Of a stretch of 64,000 nt of DNA, positions 17,336 to 27,806 are shown one piece after another; position 1 is the stretch's first letter, and every line of letters begins with the position of its first letter. The translations under genes were made by a program, and so were the position numbers. This DNA comes from Oharaeibacter diazotrophicus. GTDB taxonomy: Bacteria; Pseudomonadota; Alphaproteobacteria; Rhizobiales; Pleomorphomonadaceae. Location of the stretch: positions 1,302,001 through 1,366,000 of the forward strand of contig NZ_SNXY01000006.1 of NCBI RefSeq assembly GCF_004362745.1, in the 5' to 3' direction. Under the pieces are notes generated by a model that saw nothing but the letters and a program-made list of their open reading frames with translations, was not told where the DNA came from and did no database searches.

Positions 17336-18574
17336 TCACTTGTTGCGGTTGTAGATGTCGACGAACACCGCGGCGAGCAGCACCAGGCCCTTGATCACCT
17401 GCTGCCAGTCGATGCCGATGCCCATGATCGACATGCCGTTGTTCATGACGCCCATGATGAAGGCGCCGATCACCGCGCCGACCACCGTGCCGACGCCGCC
17501 GTAGGCCGAGGCACCACCGATGAAGCAGGCCGCGATGACGTCGAGTTCCAGGCCCTGACCGGCCTTCGGCGTCGCCGAGGTCAGGCGCGCGGCGTAGATC
17601 ATGCCGGCGAGCGCCGACAGCACGCCCATGTTGACGAAGGCGTAGAAGGTCAGCCGCTCGGTGTCGATGCCGGACAGCTTGGTCGCCTTCTCGTTGCCGC
17701 CGAGGGCGTAGATGCGCCGGCCGATCGTCGTGCGCGTCGCCACGAAGGAGTAGAAGGCGATCAGCACGCCCATGATCACGAGAACGTTGAGGATGCCGCG
17801 ATAGGTCGAGAGCGCCCAGCACAGCGCCACGATGGCGGCGACCACCAGCACGTTCTTGGCGACGAAGATCGCCGACGGCTCGAGCTCCATGCCGTGGGCG
17901 CGGTGCTCGGCGCGGGTACGGACGTTGAGCCAGACCAGGAAGGCCGCGAGCGCGAGCGCGATCAGGAACGACGTGGTGTGGAACGGCCCGCCGACCAGGT
18001 CGGCCGGGAGCGCGATGCCGAGGCCGTCGGCGCCGAGGAAATCCGGGATGAAGCCGTTGGCGATGCGCTGGAACCCGTCCGGGATGCGGATCGAGACCGA
18101 GCCGAGCAGCGCGATCATCAGGCCGCGGAACACCAGCATGCCCGCGAGCGTGACGATGAAGCTCGGGATCTTCTGGTAGGCGACGAAATAACCCTGCACC
18201 GCGCCGATGGCGCCGCCGACCACGAGGCAGAGCACGAAGGCGAGCGCCGGATTGAAGCCCCACGGCACCATCATCGTCGCCGCCATGGCGCCGACGAAGC
18301 CGGAGAGATAGCCGACCGACAGGTCGATGTGCCCGGCCACGATGATCAGCAGCATGCCCAGCGACATGATCACGATGTAGCTGTTCTGCGAGATCACGTT
18401 GGTCAGGTTGACCGGGCGGAACAGGATGCCGTCGGTGGCGAAGCCGAAGAAGGCCATGATCACGGCGAGCGCCAGCAGCATGCCGTATTGGCGCATGTGG
18501 TGGCGCAGGTAGCTGCCGAAGGACGGCGTCGCCGCCTTCTTGTCACCGGCTCCGGGAAGGGTCGTGTCGGTCAT
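17336..18574 (-). CDS. gguB: Multiple monosaccharide ABC permease GguB
   Basis: A 412-aa permease of the RbsC/XylH class with about 10-12 membrane helices. The typical [50 protein letters not shown] block (about 286-335) and [46 protein letters not shown] (about 339-384) are present. The start overlaps the gguA stop by 4 bp. It forms the membrane channel for sugars (arabinose, galactose, xylose, glucose in relatives) delivered by ChvE. Confidence 0.94.
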   Translation of the reverse strand: MTDTTLPGAGDKKAATPSFGSYLRHHMRQYGMLLALAVIMAFFGFATDGILFRPVNLTNVISQNSYIVIMSLGMLLIIVAGHIDLSVGYLSGFVGAMAATMMVPWGFNPALAFVLCLVVGGAIGAVQGYFVAYQKIPSFIVTLAGMLVFRGLMIALLGSVSIRIPDGFQRIANGFIPDFLGADGLGIALPADLVGGPFHTTSFLIALALAAFLVWLNVRTRAEHRAHGMELEPSAIFVAKNVLVVAAIVALCWALSTYRGILNVLVIMGVLIAFYSFVATRTTIGRRIYALGGNEKATKLSGIDTERLTFYAFVNMGVLSALAGMIYAARLTSATPKAGQGLELDVIAACFIGGASAYGGVGTVVGAVIGAFIMGVMNNGMSIMGIGIDWQQVIKGLVLLAAVFVDIYNRNK

Positions 18575-20133
18575 GGCGCACCCGCGTCCTGTTTCTCGCC
18601 GTGGCGAATGATGGCGGTCATGATCTTCTCCTGGGTGGCCTCGGCCACCGGCATCTCCGCGACGAACTCGCCCTCGTTCATCACGTAGACGCGGTCGCAG
18701 ATGCCGAGCACCTCGGGCATCTCCGAGGAGATGACGACCACCGCCTTGCCCTGATCGGCCAACTGGTTGATGATCTTGTAGATTTCATACTTGGCGCCGA
18801 CGTCGATGCCGCGCGTCGGCTCGTCGAGGATCAGGATGTCCGGCTCGGAGAACAGCCACTTCGACAAGACGACCTTCTGCTGGTTGCCGCCGGAGAGCTG
18901 ACCGACCTTCTGGTGCACGCCCGCCGAGCGGATGCCGAGGCTCTCGCGGAAGCGGACCGCGACCTTCAGCTCCTTGATCTCGTCGATCACCGTCGCCTTC
19001 GACACCGCCTTCAGGTTGGCGAGGGTGACGTTGGTGCGGATCGGCTCCTCGAGCACGAGACCGAGCTGCTTGCGGTCCTCGGTGACGTAGGCGAGGCCGG
19101 CGCCGAGCGCCTTCGGGATCGTCGAGATGTCGACCTCGCGGCCGGCGACCCGGGCCGTGCCCGAGATCTTCTGGCCGTAGGAGCGGCCGAACACGCTCAT
19201 GGCGAACTCGGTGCGCCCGGCGCCCATCAGGCCGGCGATGCCGACGACCTCGCCGCGGCGCACGTTCATCGCCACGCCCTTGATCAGCTTGCGGTCGGCG
19301 TGGAGGTGGTGATGGACGGTCCAGTCGCGGACCTCGAACAGCGTCTCGCCGATCTTCGGCGTGCGCTTGGGGAAGCGGTCCTGCATCTCGCGGCCGACCA
19401 TCAGCTTGATGATCTTGGCCTCGCTGATCGGCTCCGACGCGGTGTCGATCGTGCCGACGGTCTGGCCGTCGCGCAGCACCGTGATGCGGTCGGCGACCTT
19501 GGAGATCTCGTTCAGCTTGTGGGTGATCAGGACGGAGGCGATGCCCTGCTTCTTGAACTCGACCAGCAGGCGCAGCAGCGCGTCGGAATCGCTCTCGTTC
19601 AGCGACGCGGTCGGCTCGTCGAGGATCAGGAGCTCGACCTCCTTCGACAGCGCCTTGGCGATCTCCACCAGCTGCTGCTTGCCGACGCCGATGTTGGTGA
19701 TCAGCGTGCCGGGGCTCTCGGAGAGGCCGACCTTGGCCATCAGCGCCCGGGTGCGGGCGAAGGCCTTGGCCCAGTTGATCACGCCGTTGGAGGCGGTCTC
19801 GTTGCCGAGGAAGATGTTCTCGGCGATCGAGAGCTGTGGCACCAGGGCGAGTTCCTGGTGGATGATGATGATGCCGCGGTGCTCGCTGTCGCGGATGCCC
19901 CGGAAGCGGCACTCCTCGCCCTTGAAGCGGATCTCGCCGTCGTAGGTGCCGTGCGGATAGACGCCCGAGAGCACCTTCATCAGCGTCGACTTGCCGGCGC
20001 CGTTCTCGCCGCACAGCCCGAGGATCTCGCCGCGGCGCACCGTCAGGTTGACGTTCGACAGCGCCAGGACGCCGGGAAAAGCCTTGGTGATGCCGCGCAT
20101 CTCCAGGATGGTGTCCATTCCGGTCCCTGTCAT
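18571..20133 (-). CDS. gguA: Multiple monosaccharide ABC ATPase GguA
   Basis: The 520-aa protein has two fused ATP-binding domains, as in RbsA/XylG/MglA. The first has Walker [10 protein letters not shown] (about 39-47), signature VGKQQ, and Walker [12 protein letters not shown]. The second has the usual degenerate Walker A (GLMGAGRTE) but an intact LSGGNQQKV signature and [20 protein letters not shown]. It powers sugar import through GguB and is part of the chvE operon. Confidence 0.95.
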   Translation of the reverse strand: MTGTGMDTILEMRGITKAFPGVLALSNVNLTVRRGEILGLCGENGAGKSTLMKVLSGVYPHGTYDGEIRFKGEECRFRGIRDSEHRGIIIIHQELALVPQLSIAENIFLGNETASNGVINWAKAFARTRALMAKVGLSESPGTLITNIGVGKQQLVEIAKALSKEVELLILDEPTASLNESDSDALLRLLVEFKKQGIASVLITHKLNEISKVADRITVLRDGQTVGTIDTASEPISEAKIIKLMVGREMQDRFPKRTPKIGETLFEVRDWTVHHHLHADRKLIKGVAMNVRRGEVVGIAGLMGAGRTEFAMSVFGRSYGQKISGTARVAGREVDISTIPKALGAGLAYVTEDRKQLGLVLEEPIRTNVTLANLKAVSKATVIDEIKELKVAVRFRESLGIRSAGVHQKVGQLSGGNQQKVVLSKWLFSEPDILILDEPTRGIDVGAKYEIYKIINQLADQGKAVVVISSEMPEVLGICDRVYVMNEGEFVAEMPVAEATQEKIMTAIIRHGEKQDAGAP

Positions 20134-20159
20134 CTCGGTCTCGTCCCACCCGTGACTGT

Positions 20160-20188
20160 CGGGGCCCGGCCGCTCGGACCGGGCCCCG
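20160..20188 (-). terminator. Hairpin between chvE and gguA
   Basis: A perfect 10-bp GC stem (CGGGGCCCGG with its complement, 9-base loop) sits just behind chvE. Such hairpins commonly stabilise the binding-protein message and partly terminate, so that less permease and ATPase are made. Confidence 0.7.
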
Positions 20189-20224
20189 TTCTCGTTCGCG
20201 TCCGTCGCCGTGGCGACGCCGCGA

Positions 20225-21292
20225 TCAGTTCTCGATCTGCTCCTTGGTGTAGTAGCCCGAGCCGACCAGGATCGACTCCCAGTTCGACTTGTCGACCAGC
20301 ACCGGCTTGAGCAGGTAGGACGGCACGACCTTGACGCCGTTGTCGTAGGTCTTGGTGTCGTTGATCTCCGGCTCCTTGCCCGAGAGCACGTCGTCGACGA
20401 GCTTGGCGGTCACCTTGGCGAGCTCGCGGGTGTCCTTGAAGATCGTCGAATACTGCTCGTCGGCGAGGATCGACTTGACCGACGGCAGCTCGGCGTCCTG
20501 GCCCGAAACGAACGGGAAGGGCTGCTCGGCGGTGCCGTAGCCGACCGCCTTCAGCGACGACAGGATGCCGATCGACAGGCCGTCGTAAGGCGACAGCACG
20601 GCGTCGACGCGCTTGTCGGTGTAGTAGGCCGACAGGAGGTTGTCCATGCGGGCCTGGGCGACCGCACCGTCCCAGCGCAGGGTGCCGACCTTGTCCATGC
20701 CGGTCTGGCCGGACTGGACGACGAGCTTGCCGGCGTCGATCTGCGGCTGCAGGACGCTCATGGCGCCGTTGTAGAAGAAGAAGGCGTTGTTGTCGTCCGG
20801 CGAACCGCCGAACAGCTCGATGTTGAACGGACCCTTGCCCTCTTCGACACCGAGCGCCTTGACGAGCGAGGTCGCCTGCAGCACGCCGACCTGGAAGTTG
20901 TCGAAGGTGGTGTAGTAGTCGACGTTGCCGGAGTCGCGGATCAGGCGATCGTAGGCGATCACCTTGATGCCGGCCTCGTTGGCCTTCTGCAGGACGTCCT
21001 TCAGCGTGGTGCCGTCGATCGCCGCAACCACCAGGACCTTGGCGCCCTTGGTGACCATGTTCTCGATCTGGGCGAGCTGGTTCGGGATGTCGTCCTCGGC
21101 GTACTGGAGGTCGGTCTCGTAACCGGCCGCCTGGAACTCCTTCACCATGTTGTCGCCGTCCGCGATCCAGCGCGCGGAGGACTTGGTCGGCATCGAGATG
21201 CCGATGGTGCCCTTGTCCGCGGCGGCGGCCGGGCCGACGAAGGCGGCGACGCCGATGGCGAACGCGGTCAGCATGGAAGCGATCAGTTTCAA
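20225..21292 (-). CDS. chvE: Multiple sugar-binding periplasmic protein ChvE
   Basis: The 355-aa receptor closely follows Agrobacterium Chv[32 protein letters not shown] (about 29-59), [57 protein letters not shown] and [22 protein letters not shown]. The TTG at 21292 is chosen because AGGGAGAGAG precedes it and it gives a signal peptide starting (M)[10 protein letters not shown]; an ATG at 21274 would lose the basic residue. It binds aldoses for uptake through GguAB. In Agrobacterium it also presents sugars to VirA, but no vir gene is seen here. Confidence 0.93.
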   Translation of the reverse strand: MKLIASMLTAFAIGVAAFVGPAAAADKGTIGISMPTKSSARWIADGDNMVKEFQAAGYETDLQYAEDDIPNQLAQIENMVTKGAKVLVVAAIDGTTLKDVLQKANEAGIKVIAYDRLIRDSGNVDYYTTFDNFQVGVLQATSLVKALGVEEGKGPFNIELFGGSPDDNNAFFFYNGAMSVLQPQIDAGKLVVQSGQTGMDKVGTLRWDGAVAQARMDNLLSAYYTDKRVDAVLSPYDGLSIGILSSLKAVGYGTAEQPFPFVSGQDAELPSVKSILADEQYSTIFKDTRELAKVTAKLVDDVLSGKEPEINDTKTYDNGVKVVPSYLLKPVLVDKSNWESILVGSGYYTKEQIEN

Positions 21293-21509
21293 GGTCTCTC
21301 TCCCTCGGTCTTCGGACGGAGGAGCCGCCCGAGCCGCACCCGTCGCGGGGCGCGGCGGGCCGGCCGCCGGCGTCTCACTCCCCGGAGGCGGCGGACGGAC
21401 GGGCTGCGTCGGTCCGTGCCCGTGGCACGGCGCTTCGACGGTCCCGCATTCGGCCGGCATCCTCCTCCAACCCGCCCGGCGATCCCACCGCCGGAAACGA
21501 GCCCGCGCA

Positions 21510-21541
21510 CATTAGGGCCCCACAGCTATAACCGTCTAATG
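21510..21541. promoter_or_regulatory. CATTAG-N20-CTAATG dyad between chvE and gbpR
   Basis: A 6-bp inverted repeat (21510-21515 and 21536-21541) lies in the AT-rich stretch just ahead of gbpR, about 220 bp upstream of chvE. A GbpR-binding site controlling both genes is a reasonable inference. Confidence 0.45.
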
Positions 21542-21589
21542 ACGTTTCACGCCGTTGCCATAGCCGATCCGGCATGTATAGCTCACGTC

Positions 21590-22618
21590 ATGGAAACGTC
21601 CCCTCCCCGTCCGCCGCGCACCGCGGACAAGTCCCCCGGCCGCCGCGTCGCGGCCACGCCACCCGGTGACCGGCTGCTGCGCAGCGGCCTCAAGGTCAAG
21701 CACCTGCTCCTGCTCGTCGCCCTCGACGACCACCGCAAGCTGCACCGCGCCGCCGAAGCCATGAACCTCAGCCAGCCCGCCGCCTCCAAGATGCTCGGCG
21801 AGATCGAGAAGATGGTCGGCGCGGCCATGTTCGAGCGGCTGCCGCGCGGCATAGAGCCGACCCGCTACGGCGAGGCGCTGATCCGGCGCTCGCGCACCGT
21901 GCTCGCCGAACTCGGTCAGGCCGGCACCGAGATCACCGCGCTCCGCGTCGGCGAGGGCGGCGCGGTCGCGATCGGCACCGTGATGTCGCCCGCGGCCGAG
22001 ATCATGGTCGACGCGATCGAGCGGGTGCGCGCCCGCATGCCGCGCGTCCAGATCACGGTCCAGGTCGACACCAGCGACGTGCTCGCCGGCCATCTCACCG
22101 CCTCCCGGCTCGACTTCATGATCGGGCGCATCCCGCCCGGCGTCGATCCATCGCCCTTCGTCTACCGCGAGATCCGCGAGGAAACGGCGGCGCTCCTCGT
22201 CCGTGCCGAGCATCCGCTCGCCGGCCGCGCGGCCGTCCGCCCGGAGGACCTCTACGACCGCGACTGGGTCATGCAGGCGCGCGGTTCGCTGCTGCGGCGC
22301 AGCCTCGAGGCGCTCCTGCGCCGCCACGGCGTGCCGCCGCCGGTCAGGGTGATCGACACCCCGTCGGTGATGATGGCGACGCTCCTCGTCGCCAGGACCG
22401 ATTCGATCCTGCCGGTCGCCGAGCCGGTCGCCGACCTCTTCCTCGCCGCCGGCCGATTCGTGAAGCTCTCGCTCACCGAGAAGCTCACCGTCGAGCCCTA
22501 CGGCCTGATCCGCATCGCCGGCCGGCCGCTCTCGCCGGCCGCAGCCGCCTTCTACGCAACGCTCGAGGACCTCGTCTGGGGCCTTCCCGCGCCGGTCGAG
22601 GGCGAACCCGCGGCCTGA
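21590..22618 (+). CDS. gbpR: LysR-family sugar regulator GbpR-like
   Basis: The 342-aa regulator begins METSPPRPPRTADKSPG, then has the HTH KVKHLLLLVALDDHRKLHRAAEAMNLSQPAASKMLGEIEKMVGAAMFERLPRGIEPTRYGEALIRRS (about 36-104), followed by a LysR substrate domain. It lies divergent from chvE exactly as gbpR does in Agrobacterium, where it activates chvE when sugars are present. An earlier ATG at 21539 in the same frame would add 17 residues over the dyad and is less likely. Confidence 0.88.
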   Translation: METSPPRPPRTADKSPGRRVAATPPGDRLLRSGLKVKHLLLLVALDDHRKLHRAAEAMNLSQPAASKMLGEIEKMVGAAMFERLPRGIEPTRYGEALIRRSRTVLAELGQAGTEITALRVGEGGAVAIGTVMSPAAEIMVDAIERVRARMPRVQITVQVDTSDVLAGHLTASRLDFMIGRIPPGVDPSPFVYREIREETAALLVRAEHPLAGRAAVRPEDLYDRDWVMQARGSLLRRSLEALLRRHGVPPPVRVIDTPSVMMATLLVARTDSILPVAEPVADLFLAAGRFVKLSLTEKLTVEPYGLIRIAGRPLSPAAAAFYATLEDLVWGLPAPVEGEPAA

Positions 22619-22661
22619 GCGCCGCTCGCGGCGGTCGGATCGGCCGCCGCCGCGACGGCGA

Positions 22662-23372
22662 TCAGTAGCGCCGCATCAGCGCGACCAGCCGGCCCTGGAT
22701 GCGGACGCGGTCGGGCCCGAAGATGCGGGTCTCGTAGGCGGGATTGGCGGCCTCGAGGGCGATCGAGGCGCCCTTCTTGCGCAGACGCTTCAGCGTCGCC
22801 TCCTCGTCGTCGACCAGCGCGACCACGATGTCGCCGGTGTCGGCGGAGTCCGAGCGCTTGATGACGACGGTGTCGCCGTCGAGGATGCCGGCCTCGATCA
22901 TCGAATCGCCGCGGACCTCGAGAGCGAAATGCTCGCCGAGGGCGACGAGGTCGATCGGGACGTGGATGGTGTGGGAGTGGTTCTGGATCGCCGAGATCGG
23001 CACGCCCGCCGCGATCCGCCCCATCACCGGCACCGGCATGGTGTCACGGCTCTCGGGCGCCGGCTCCGGCGCGGGCACGGCCCTCGGACGGCCGAGATTG
23101 CCCTCGATCACGCTCGGCGCGAAGCCGCGCCGCGGCCGTCCCGGCCCGGGCTGGACGCTGTCCGGCAGCTTGATGACCTCGAGTGCGCGCGCCCGGTTCG
23201 GCAGGCGCCGGATGAAGCCGCGCTCCTCGAGCGCGGTGATCAGGCGATGGATGCCCGACTTCGACTTCAGGTCCAGAGCGTCCTTCATCTCGTCGAAGGA
23301 CGGCGGAACGCCGGACTCCTTGAGCCGCTCGTGGATGAACATCAGAAGTTCGAGCTGCTTGCGCGTCAGCAT
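22662..23372 (-). CDS. lexA: LexA repressor
   Basis: The 236-aa SOS master repressor has an N-terminal winged helix ([66 protein letters not shown]), a linker longer than in E. coli as is usual in alphaproteobacteria, the self-cleavage bond Ala122-Gly123 in GRIAAGVP, and the Ser157/Lys195 dyad in GDSMIEAG and EATLKRL. RecA filaments trigger autocleavage after DNA damage. It is monocistronic and convergent with gbpR. Confidence 0.97.
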   Translation of the reverse strand: MLTRKQLELLMFIHERLKESGVPPSFDEMKDALDLKSKSGIHRLITALEERGFIRRLPNRARALEVIKLPDSVQPGPGRPRRGFAPSVIEGNLGRPRAVPAPEPAPESRDTMPVPVMGRIAAGVPISAIQNHSHTIHVPIDLVALGEHFALEVRGDSMIEAGILDGDTVVIKRSDSADTGDIVVALVDDEEATLKRLRKKGASIALEAANPAYETRIFGPDRVRIQGRLVALMRRY

Positions 23373-23428
23373 CGGGACCCCCTGGCCGGAGCGCCGAAAT
23401 CGGAACGGCCCGAGTGCCGCGCGATTCG

Positions 23429-23443
23429 GTACAAAACACGAAC
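23429..23443 (-). promoter_or_regulatory. LexA-binding SOS box upstream of lexA
   Basis: On the lexA strand the site reads GTTC-GTGTTTT-GTAC, one mismatch from the alphaproteobacterial consensus GTTC-N7-GTTC, and lies 57 bp before the lexA start. It implies autoregulation. Confidence 0.7.
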
Positions 23444-23596
23444 ACAGTTAACATGTTCCGTGTGTGTTCCGCAAGAGCCGGTGTCCGTCGTTCCAGATCC
23501 TATCCGATGGCGCGGCCCGCTTTCGACCCTCGACCCGCGATCGACGGGTGCGAAGCGTCACGCCGCGGGGACGCCGGTTCGTGGCCGGAGCGCGCT

Positions 23597-24658
23597 TCAG
23601 TCGGCCTGACGCAGCCCCGTGGCCGTCACCAGCCGGGACGCGTCGCGCACCGTCGGGCGTGCGTCGGCGGCGACGGCGACGCGGGCGCGGACGGGGGACT
23701 GCGCCGGGTGGCGGTGCGCCGGCGGGGCGGAGGGAATCGCGGCGGGCGCTTCCATGTGGGCGTCGATCAGGCAGTCGACGAAGCGGCGGGCGAGCTTGAA
23801 GTCGGTCGAACTCGGTCCGAGCACGGCGGCGACGCGGCTAACGTGGCGGGTGATGTCGGGACGCAGCAGACGCAGCCGCCCGACGGCGACGTGCGGGGCG
23901 GCGACGTGGTCGGGCAGGAGGCCGATGTTGCGCCCCGACAGGATCAGCGTCGTCTGGGCGTGGGCGCCGTGGCCGATGTCGCCGCGCGTGGCGGCGTTGC
24001 GGGTGCGCTCCGGATGGAAATACTCGTGGTGGCCGCGGTTGGCGTAGCTGGCGGCGTCGATGTCGGCCCGCGAGATGTTGTCGTCGGGCACGGCGAACAG
24101 CGGATGGCCCGCGGCACAGTAGAAGTGCGATTCCTCGTCGAACAGGTGCTCGAAGGTGAGCTGGCCGAAGTGGTCGTTGACGAGGCCGATGCCGACGTGG
24201 ACCAACCCGTCGGCGACCCTGCCGGTCATCTGGAAACCCAGCATGATCTCCATGCGGTAGCGGATCTGCGGGTAGTAGTCCGAGAAGCGGGCGATCGCCT
24301 CGGCGATGCGGGCGCGGGGATTGTCGACCACGTGGTCCTGAATGCCGATGACGAGCTCGTGGCCGGCGCCGTCGTGCAGGTTCGAGGCCCGTTTCCTGAA
24401 GGTCTCGACCGAGGAGAACAGCTCCTTGGCCGCCTCGTAGACGATCTCGCCCTCCGGGAACAGCTTGAAACCGCGCGGCCCGCGCTGGCACAGCCGCGCG
24501 CCGAGACGGATCTCGAGCGACTTCAGGTACTCGCTCAGCATCGACTGCGACAGGTTCAGCGTCGCCTGGGCGGCGGTGAAGCTGCCCTCCTCGACGATCG
24601 TGCAGAAGCAGCGCAGCAGCTTCAGGTCGATGTCGTGGATCTGCGTCAGGTTCGACAT
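23597..24658 (-). CDS. LysR-family transcriptional regulator
   Basis: A 353-aa LysR protein with HTH DLKLLRCFCTIVEEGSFTAAQATLNLSQSMLSEYLKSLEIRLGARLCQRGPRGFKLFPEGEIVYEAAKELF (about 11-81) and a ligand-binding domain. An Ala/Pro-rich tail of about 60 residues after the normal end (from EAPAAIPSAPP) is unusual. It is divergent from the flavin monooxygenase cluster starting at 25101 across a 442-bp gap and is the best candidate for controlling it. The ATG at 24658 is favoured because the family starts here. Confidence 0.88.
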   Translation of the reverse strand: MSNLTQIHDIDLKLLRCFCTIVEEGSFTAAQATLNLSQSMLSEYLKSLEIRLGARLCQRGPRGFKLFPEGEIVYEAAKELFSSVETFRKRASNLHDGAGHELVIGIQDHVVDNPRARIAEAIARFSDYYPQIRYRMEIMLGFQMTGRVADGLVHVGIGLVNDHFGQLTFEHLFDEESHFYCAAGHPLFAVPDDNISRADIDAASYANRGHHEYFHPERTRNAATRGDIGHGAHAQTTLILSGRNIGLLPDHVAAPHVAVGRLRLLRPDITRHVSRVAAVLGPSSTDFKLARRFVDCLIDAHMEAPAAIPSAPPAHRHPAQSPVRARVAVAADARPTVRDASRLVTATGLRQAD

Positions 24659-25100
24659 GGCGGGCGTTCCTGATCTCCACGACCGCCGTCGGGGGCACGG
24701 ACGGTCGGAATACGGAAAACTACGCAACCGGCGTGCCAGTCATGTTGCATCGCAAGAGATGCGGAGTCCGAGCGCCGTACCGCGGCGCGGCGAGATCGGT
24801 CGGCGGAAGGCCGACACCCGCGACAAACATTTGTTCTACAACGATCTTTTCGGCCGGCCGCGTGCCATCGCCGCACCCGGCCCATTCGGCGCCGACCGCC
24901 GGCGTCGGCTCGTGCCGGGCATGCCGCCCGGGGACCGGGCTGCGGATCTTTCGTCCAAAAATCAAGCCGTTGCCCAATTCGTCAGCCTCGCCCTCCCCGA
25001 TCGGAGCTTTGCCCATTGCCGATGGAAGCCGTTGTTGCACTGCGGTTGACTGGTCCCGAGGCGCCCACCCCGGACCGTCGCCAACCGCCACGAGGCCGCG
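24659..25100. promoter_or_regulatory. Divergent control region, LysR gene / monooxygenase cluster
   Basis: This 442-bp non-coding gap holds two dyads: GCATC-N6-GATGC at 24747-24762 and the AT-rich palindrome ACAAA-CA-TTTGT at 24823-24834. The first has the size of a LysR recognition half. No riboswitch or RNA gene is recognised. Confidence 0.45.
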
Positions 25101-26408
25101 ATGCCCAAGCCGTTCCACCTCGCCTGGTTCATGAACTTCTCGGTCGACGAATGGAACGCGCCCTTCTCGGCCGGCGGCGATCCCTGGACCGGCGAGTTCT
25201 ACATCGACATGGCCAAGGCGATGGAGCGGGCCTGCTTCGACTACATCATGATCGAAGACACGCTGATGATCGCCGACGCCTACGGCGACTCGATGGAGGC
25301 CTATCTCAAGTACGCCCTGATGGGCCCCAAGGGCGACCCCGCGCCGTTGGCGGCGATGATCGCCAACCACACCTCGAAGCTCGGGGTGGTGGCGACGCTC
25401 TCCACCATGGCCTACCCGCCCTTCATGCTGGCGCGGCTGTGCTCCACCCTCGACAGCATCGCGCAGGGCCGCTTCGGCTGGAACATCGTCACCACCGGCG
25501 AGAACCACGCCGCGCGCAACTTCGGCATGGACGAACTGCCGCCGCGCCAGATGCGCTACGACATGGCCGACGAATACGTCGCCCTGGTCAAGCAGCTGTG
25601 GGACAGCTGGTCGCCGGGCGCCGTGGTGCGCGACCGCGCGACCGACACCTACGTCGACCATGCCAAAGTGAAGCCGATCGACTTCGAGGGGCGGTTCTAC
25701 AAGTGCCGCGGGCCGCTCAACTGCGTGCGCTCGCCGCAGGGCCGGCCGACCTTCGTCCAGGCCGGCGGCTCGCCGCGCGGGCGCCAGTTCGCCGCCGAGA
25801 CGGCCGACAGCATCATCGCCGCCGCCTCCGGCACCAAGGCGATGAAGGAATACCGCGACGACATCCGCCGCCGCGCCGCCGAGGCCGGCCGCGACCCCGA
25901 CGACATCAAGGTGTTCTTCATCGTCACCCCGGTGCTGGCCGAGACCGAGGCGATGGCGAAGGAGAAGCTCGCCTTCTACACCTCGACCGAGGCGTTCATG
26001 GTCAAGGTGCTCGCCCAGATCAGCTCGGTCACCGACATCGACTTCTCGCGCTTCTCGCTCGACGAGGAGCTGCCGCGGATGACCACCAACGGCGAACAGG
26101 GCTCGCTCGAGGCCTTCGCCCAGTGGGGCACCGGCAAGACGCTGCGCCAGCTGGTCGCCGACCGCGCCACCCGCGGCCTCGACGGCATCGTCGGCACGCC
26201 GGCGGCGGTCGCGCGCCGCCTCGGCGAGGTCATGGAGGAAGTCGGCGGCGACGGCTTCCTGATCACCTCGCCGTTCCAGAAGGTGTCGCGCCAGTACGTC
26301 ACCGAGATCTGCGAGGGCCTGGTGCCCGAGCTGCAGCGCCTCGGCCTCGCGCGCACCTCCTACGGCGACGCGCCGATGCACCTGCGCGACCGCCTGCGCG
26401 AGTTTTGA
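25101..26408 (+). CDS. LLM-class FMN-dependent monooxygenase A (NtaA/SnaA/DszA type)
   Basis: A 435-aa luciferase-like TIM-barrel monooxygenase that would use reduced FMN and O2. KPFHLAWFMNFSVDEWNAPF opens the first strand; MAYPPFMLARLCSTLDSIAQGRFGWNIVTTGENHAARNFGMDE (about 107-149) is the NtaA/SnaA-type flavin and substrate region; PTFVQAGGSPRGRQFAAETAD (about 217-237) is the phosphate-binding segment. Family members oxidise nitrilotriacetate, EDTA, sulfones or pristinamycin. It is closely similar to the next gene, so the two are probably a duplication. First gene of the cluster. Confidence 0.92.
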   Translation: MPKPFHLAWFMNFSVDEWNAPFSAGGDPWTGEFYIDMAKAMERACFDYIMIEDTLMIADAYGDSMEAYLKYALMGPKGDPAPLAAMIANHTSKLGVVATLSTMAYPPFMLARLCSTLDSIAQGRFGWNIVTTGENHAARNFGMDELPPRQMRYDMADEYVALVKQLWDSWSPGAVVRDRATDTYVDHAKVKPIDFEGRFYKCRGPLNCVRSPQGRPTFVQAGGSPRGRQFAAETADSIIAAASGTKAMKEYRDDIRRRAAEAGRDPDDIKVFFIVTPVLAETEAMAKEKLAFYTSTEAFMVKVLAQISSVTDIDFSRFSLDEELPRMTTNGEQGSLEAFAQWGTGKTLRQLVADRATRGLDGIVGTPAAVARRLGEVMEEVGGDGFLITSPFQKVSRQYVTEICEGLVPELQRLGLARTSYGDAPMHLRDRLREF

Positions 26409-26466
26409 ACCCTCCCCGCCCGGCTTCCGCCCGCCCCGTTCACCGCCCCTCGTCGAGGACGATCCG

Positions 26467-27774
26467 ATGCCCAAGCGCTTCCACCTCGGTTGGTTCATGA
26501 ACTTCGCCGTCGACGAATGGAACAAGCCCTTCGCCGCCGGCGGCCGGCCCTGGGACGGCGGCTTCTACGTCGACATGGCCAAGTCCATGGAGCGGGCGTG
26601 CTTCGACTACATCATGCTCGAGGACACGCTGATGATCTCGGAGGCCTACGGTCACTCGACCGAGGCCTATCTCAAGTATTCGATCATGGGTCCGAAGGGC
26701 GACCCCTCGCCGATGGCCGCCCTGATCGCCGCGGCCACCACCAAGCTCGGCGTGGTCGCGACCATGTCGACCATGGCCTACCCGCCCTACATGCTGGCCC
26801 GCCTCTGCGCCACGCTCGACAACATCGCCGGCGGCCGCTTCGGCTGGAACATCGTCACCTCCGGCGAGAATCTCGCCGCCATGAACTTCGGCATGGACGA
26901 GCTGCCGCCGCGCCAGAACCGCTACGACATGGCCGACGAATACGTCGACCTCGTCCAGCAGCTCTGGCGGAGCTGGGACCGGGACGCCGTGGTGCTCGAC
27001 CACGCCACCGACACCTACGCCGACCACACCAAGGTTCGGCCGATCGACTTCGAGGGCAAGTACTACAAGTGCCGCGGCCCGCTGAACTGCGTGCCCCCGG
27101 TGCAGCCGGGCCGCCCGGCCTTCGTGCAGGCCGGCGGCTCGCCGCGCGGGCGCCAGTTCGCCGCCGAGACCGCCGACAGCATCATCGCGCCGTCCTCCGG
27201 CGTCGCCGGCATCAAGGCCTACCGCGACGACGTCCGCGCCCGCGCCATGGCCGCCGGCCGCGACCCGGACGAGATCAAGGTGCTGTTCGTGGTCGCCCCG
27301 GTGCTGGGCGAGACCGAGGAGGAGGCCAAGGCGAAGTTCGCCCGCATCTCGGCGGCGCCGAGCTACATCCCGAAGGTGCTCGCCTCGATCAGCTCGATCA
27401 CCGACATCGACTTCTCCAAGTTCGACCTCGACGCCGAGCTGCCGCACCTCACCACCAACGGCGAGCAGGGCTCCCTCGACGCCTTCGCCCAGTGGGGATC
27501 CGGCAAGACGCTGCGCCAGATCTGCATGGAGCAGGTCTCCCGCGGCCTCGACGGCCTCGTCGGCACGCCGGACCAGGTCGCCGACCGCATGGGCGAGATC
27601 ATGGAGGAGGTCGGCGGCGACGGCTTCCTGATCACCCGCCCGTTCACCACCAACATCAGCCGCCAGTACATCCTCGAAATCTGCGAGGGCCTCGTGCCGG
27701 CGCTGCAGCGCCGCGGGCTGACGCGGACCGAATACACCAAGTCGACGCTGCGCGAGACCCTGAGGGAATTCTGA
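26467..27774 (+). CDS. LLM-class FMN-dependent monooxygenase B (NtaA/SnaA/DszA type)
   Basis: This 435-aa paralog follows 58 bp after the first and matches it almost block by block (KRFHLGWFMNFAVDEWNKPF, FGWNIVTSGENLAAMNFGMDELPPRQNRYDMADEYVDLV, FVQAGGSPRGRQFAAETADSIIAPSSG). Differences concentrate in the C-terminal third, for example PFTTNISRQYILEICEGLVPAL, which may set substrate preference. It needs FMNH2 from the reductase that follows. Substrate unknown; it may act on the same compound at another step or as a heteromer partner. Confidence 0.92.
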   Translation: MPKRFHLGWFMNFAVDEWNKPFAAGGRPWDGGFYVDMAKSMERACFDYIMLEDTLMISEAYGHSTEAYLKYSIMGPKGDPSPMAALIAAATTKLGVVATMSTMAYPPYMLARLCATLDNIAGGRFGWNIVTSGENLAAMNFGMDELPPRQNRYDMADEYVDLVQQLWRSWDRDAVVLDHATDTYADHTKVRPIDFEGKYYKCRGPLNCVPPVQPGRPAFVQAGGSPRGRQFAAETADSIIAPSSGVAGIKAYRDDVRARAMAAGRDPDEIKVLFVVAPVLGETEEEAKAKFARISAAPSYIPKVLASISSITDIDFSKFDLDAELPHLTTNGEQGSLDAFAQWGSGKTLRQICMEQVSRGLDGLVGTPDQVADRMGEIMEEVGGDGFLITRPFTTNISRQYILEICEGLVPALQRRGLTRTEYTKSTLRETLREF

Positions 27775-27806
27775 GCGCCCTTCCCCGCCCACTCGGAGAC
27801 ACGGTC

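Noticed and set aside
18601-20310. A 569-codon plus-strand frame antisense to gguA and chvE
   Set aside because: The opposite strand has all ABC ATPase motifs, and the plus-strand text is Asp/Leu/Val-biased shadow sequence.
20225-21460. Longer 411-aa form of ChvE
   Set aside because: The extra N-terminal residues are Arg/Pro-rich, precede a clear signal peptide and would run through the promoter region; the TTG at 21292 with its ribosome-binding site is preferred.
24733-25134. Plus-strand frame of 133 codons upstream of monooxygenase A
   Set aside because: It overlaps the true start region of the monooxygenase in another frame, has no similarity to any family and covers the likely control region.
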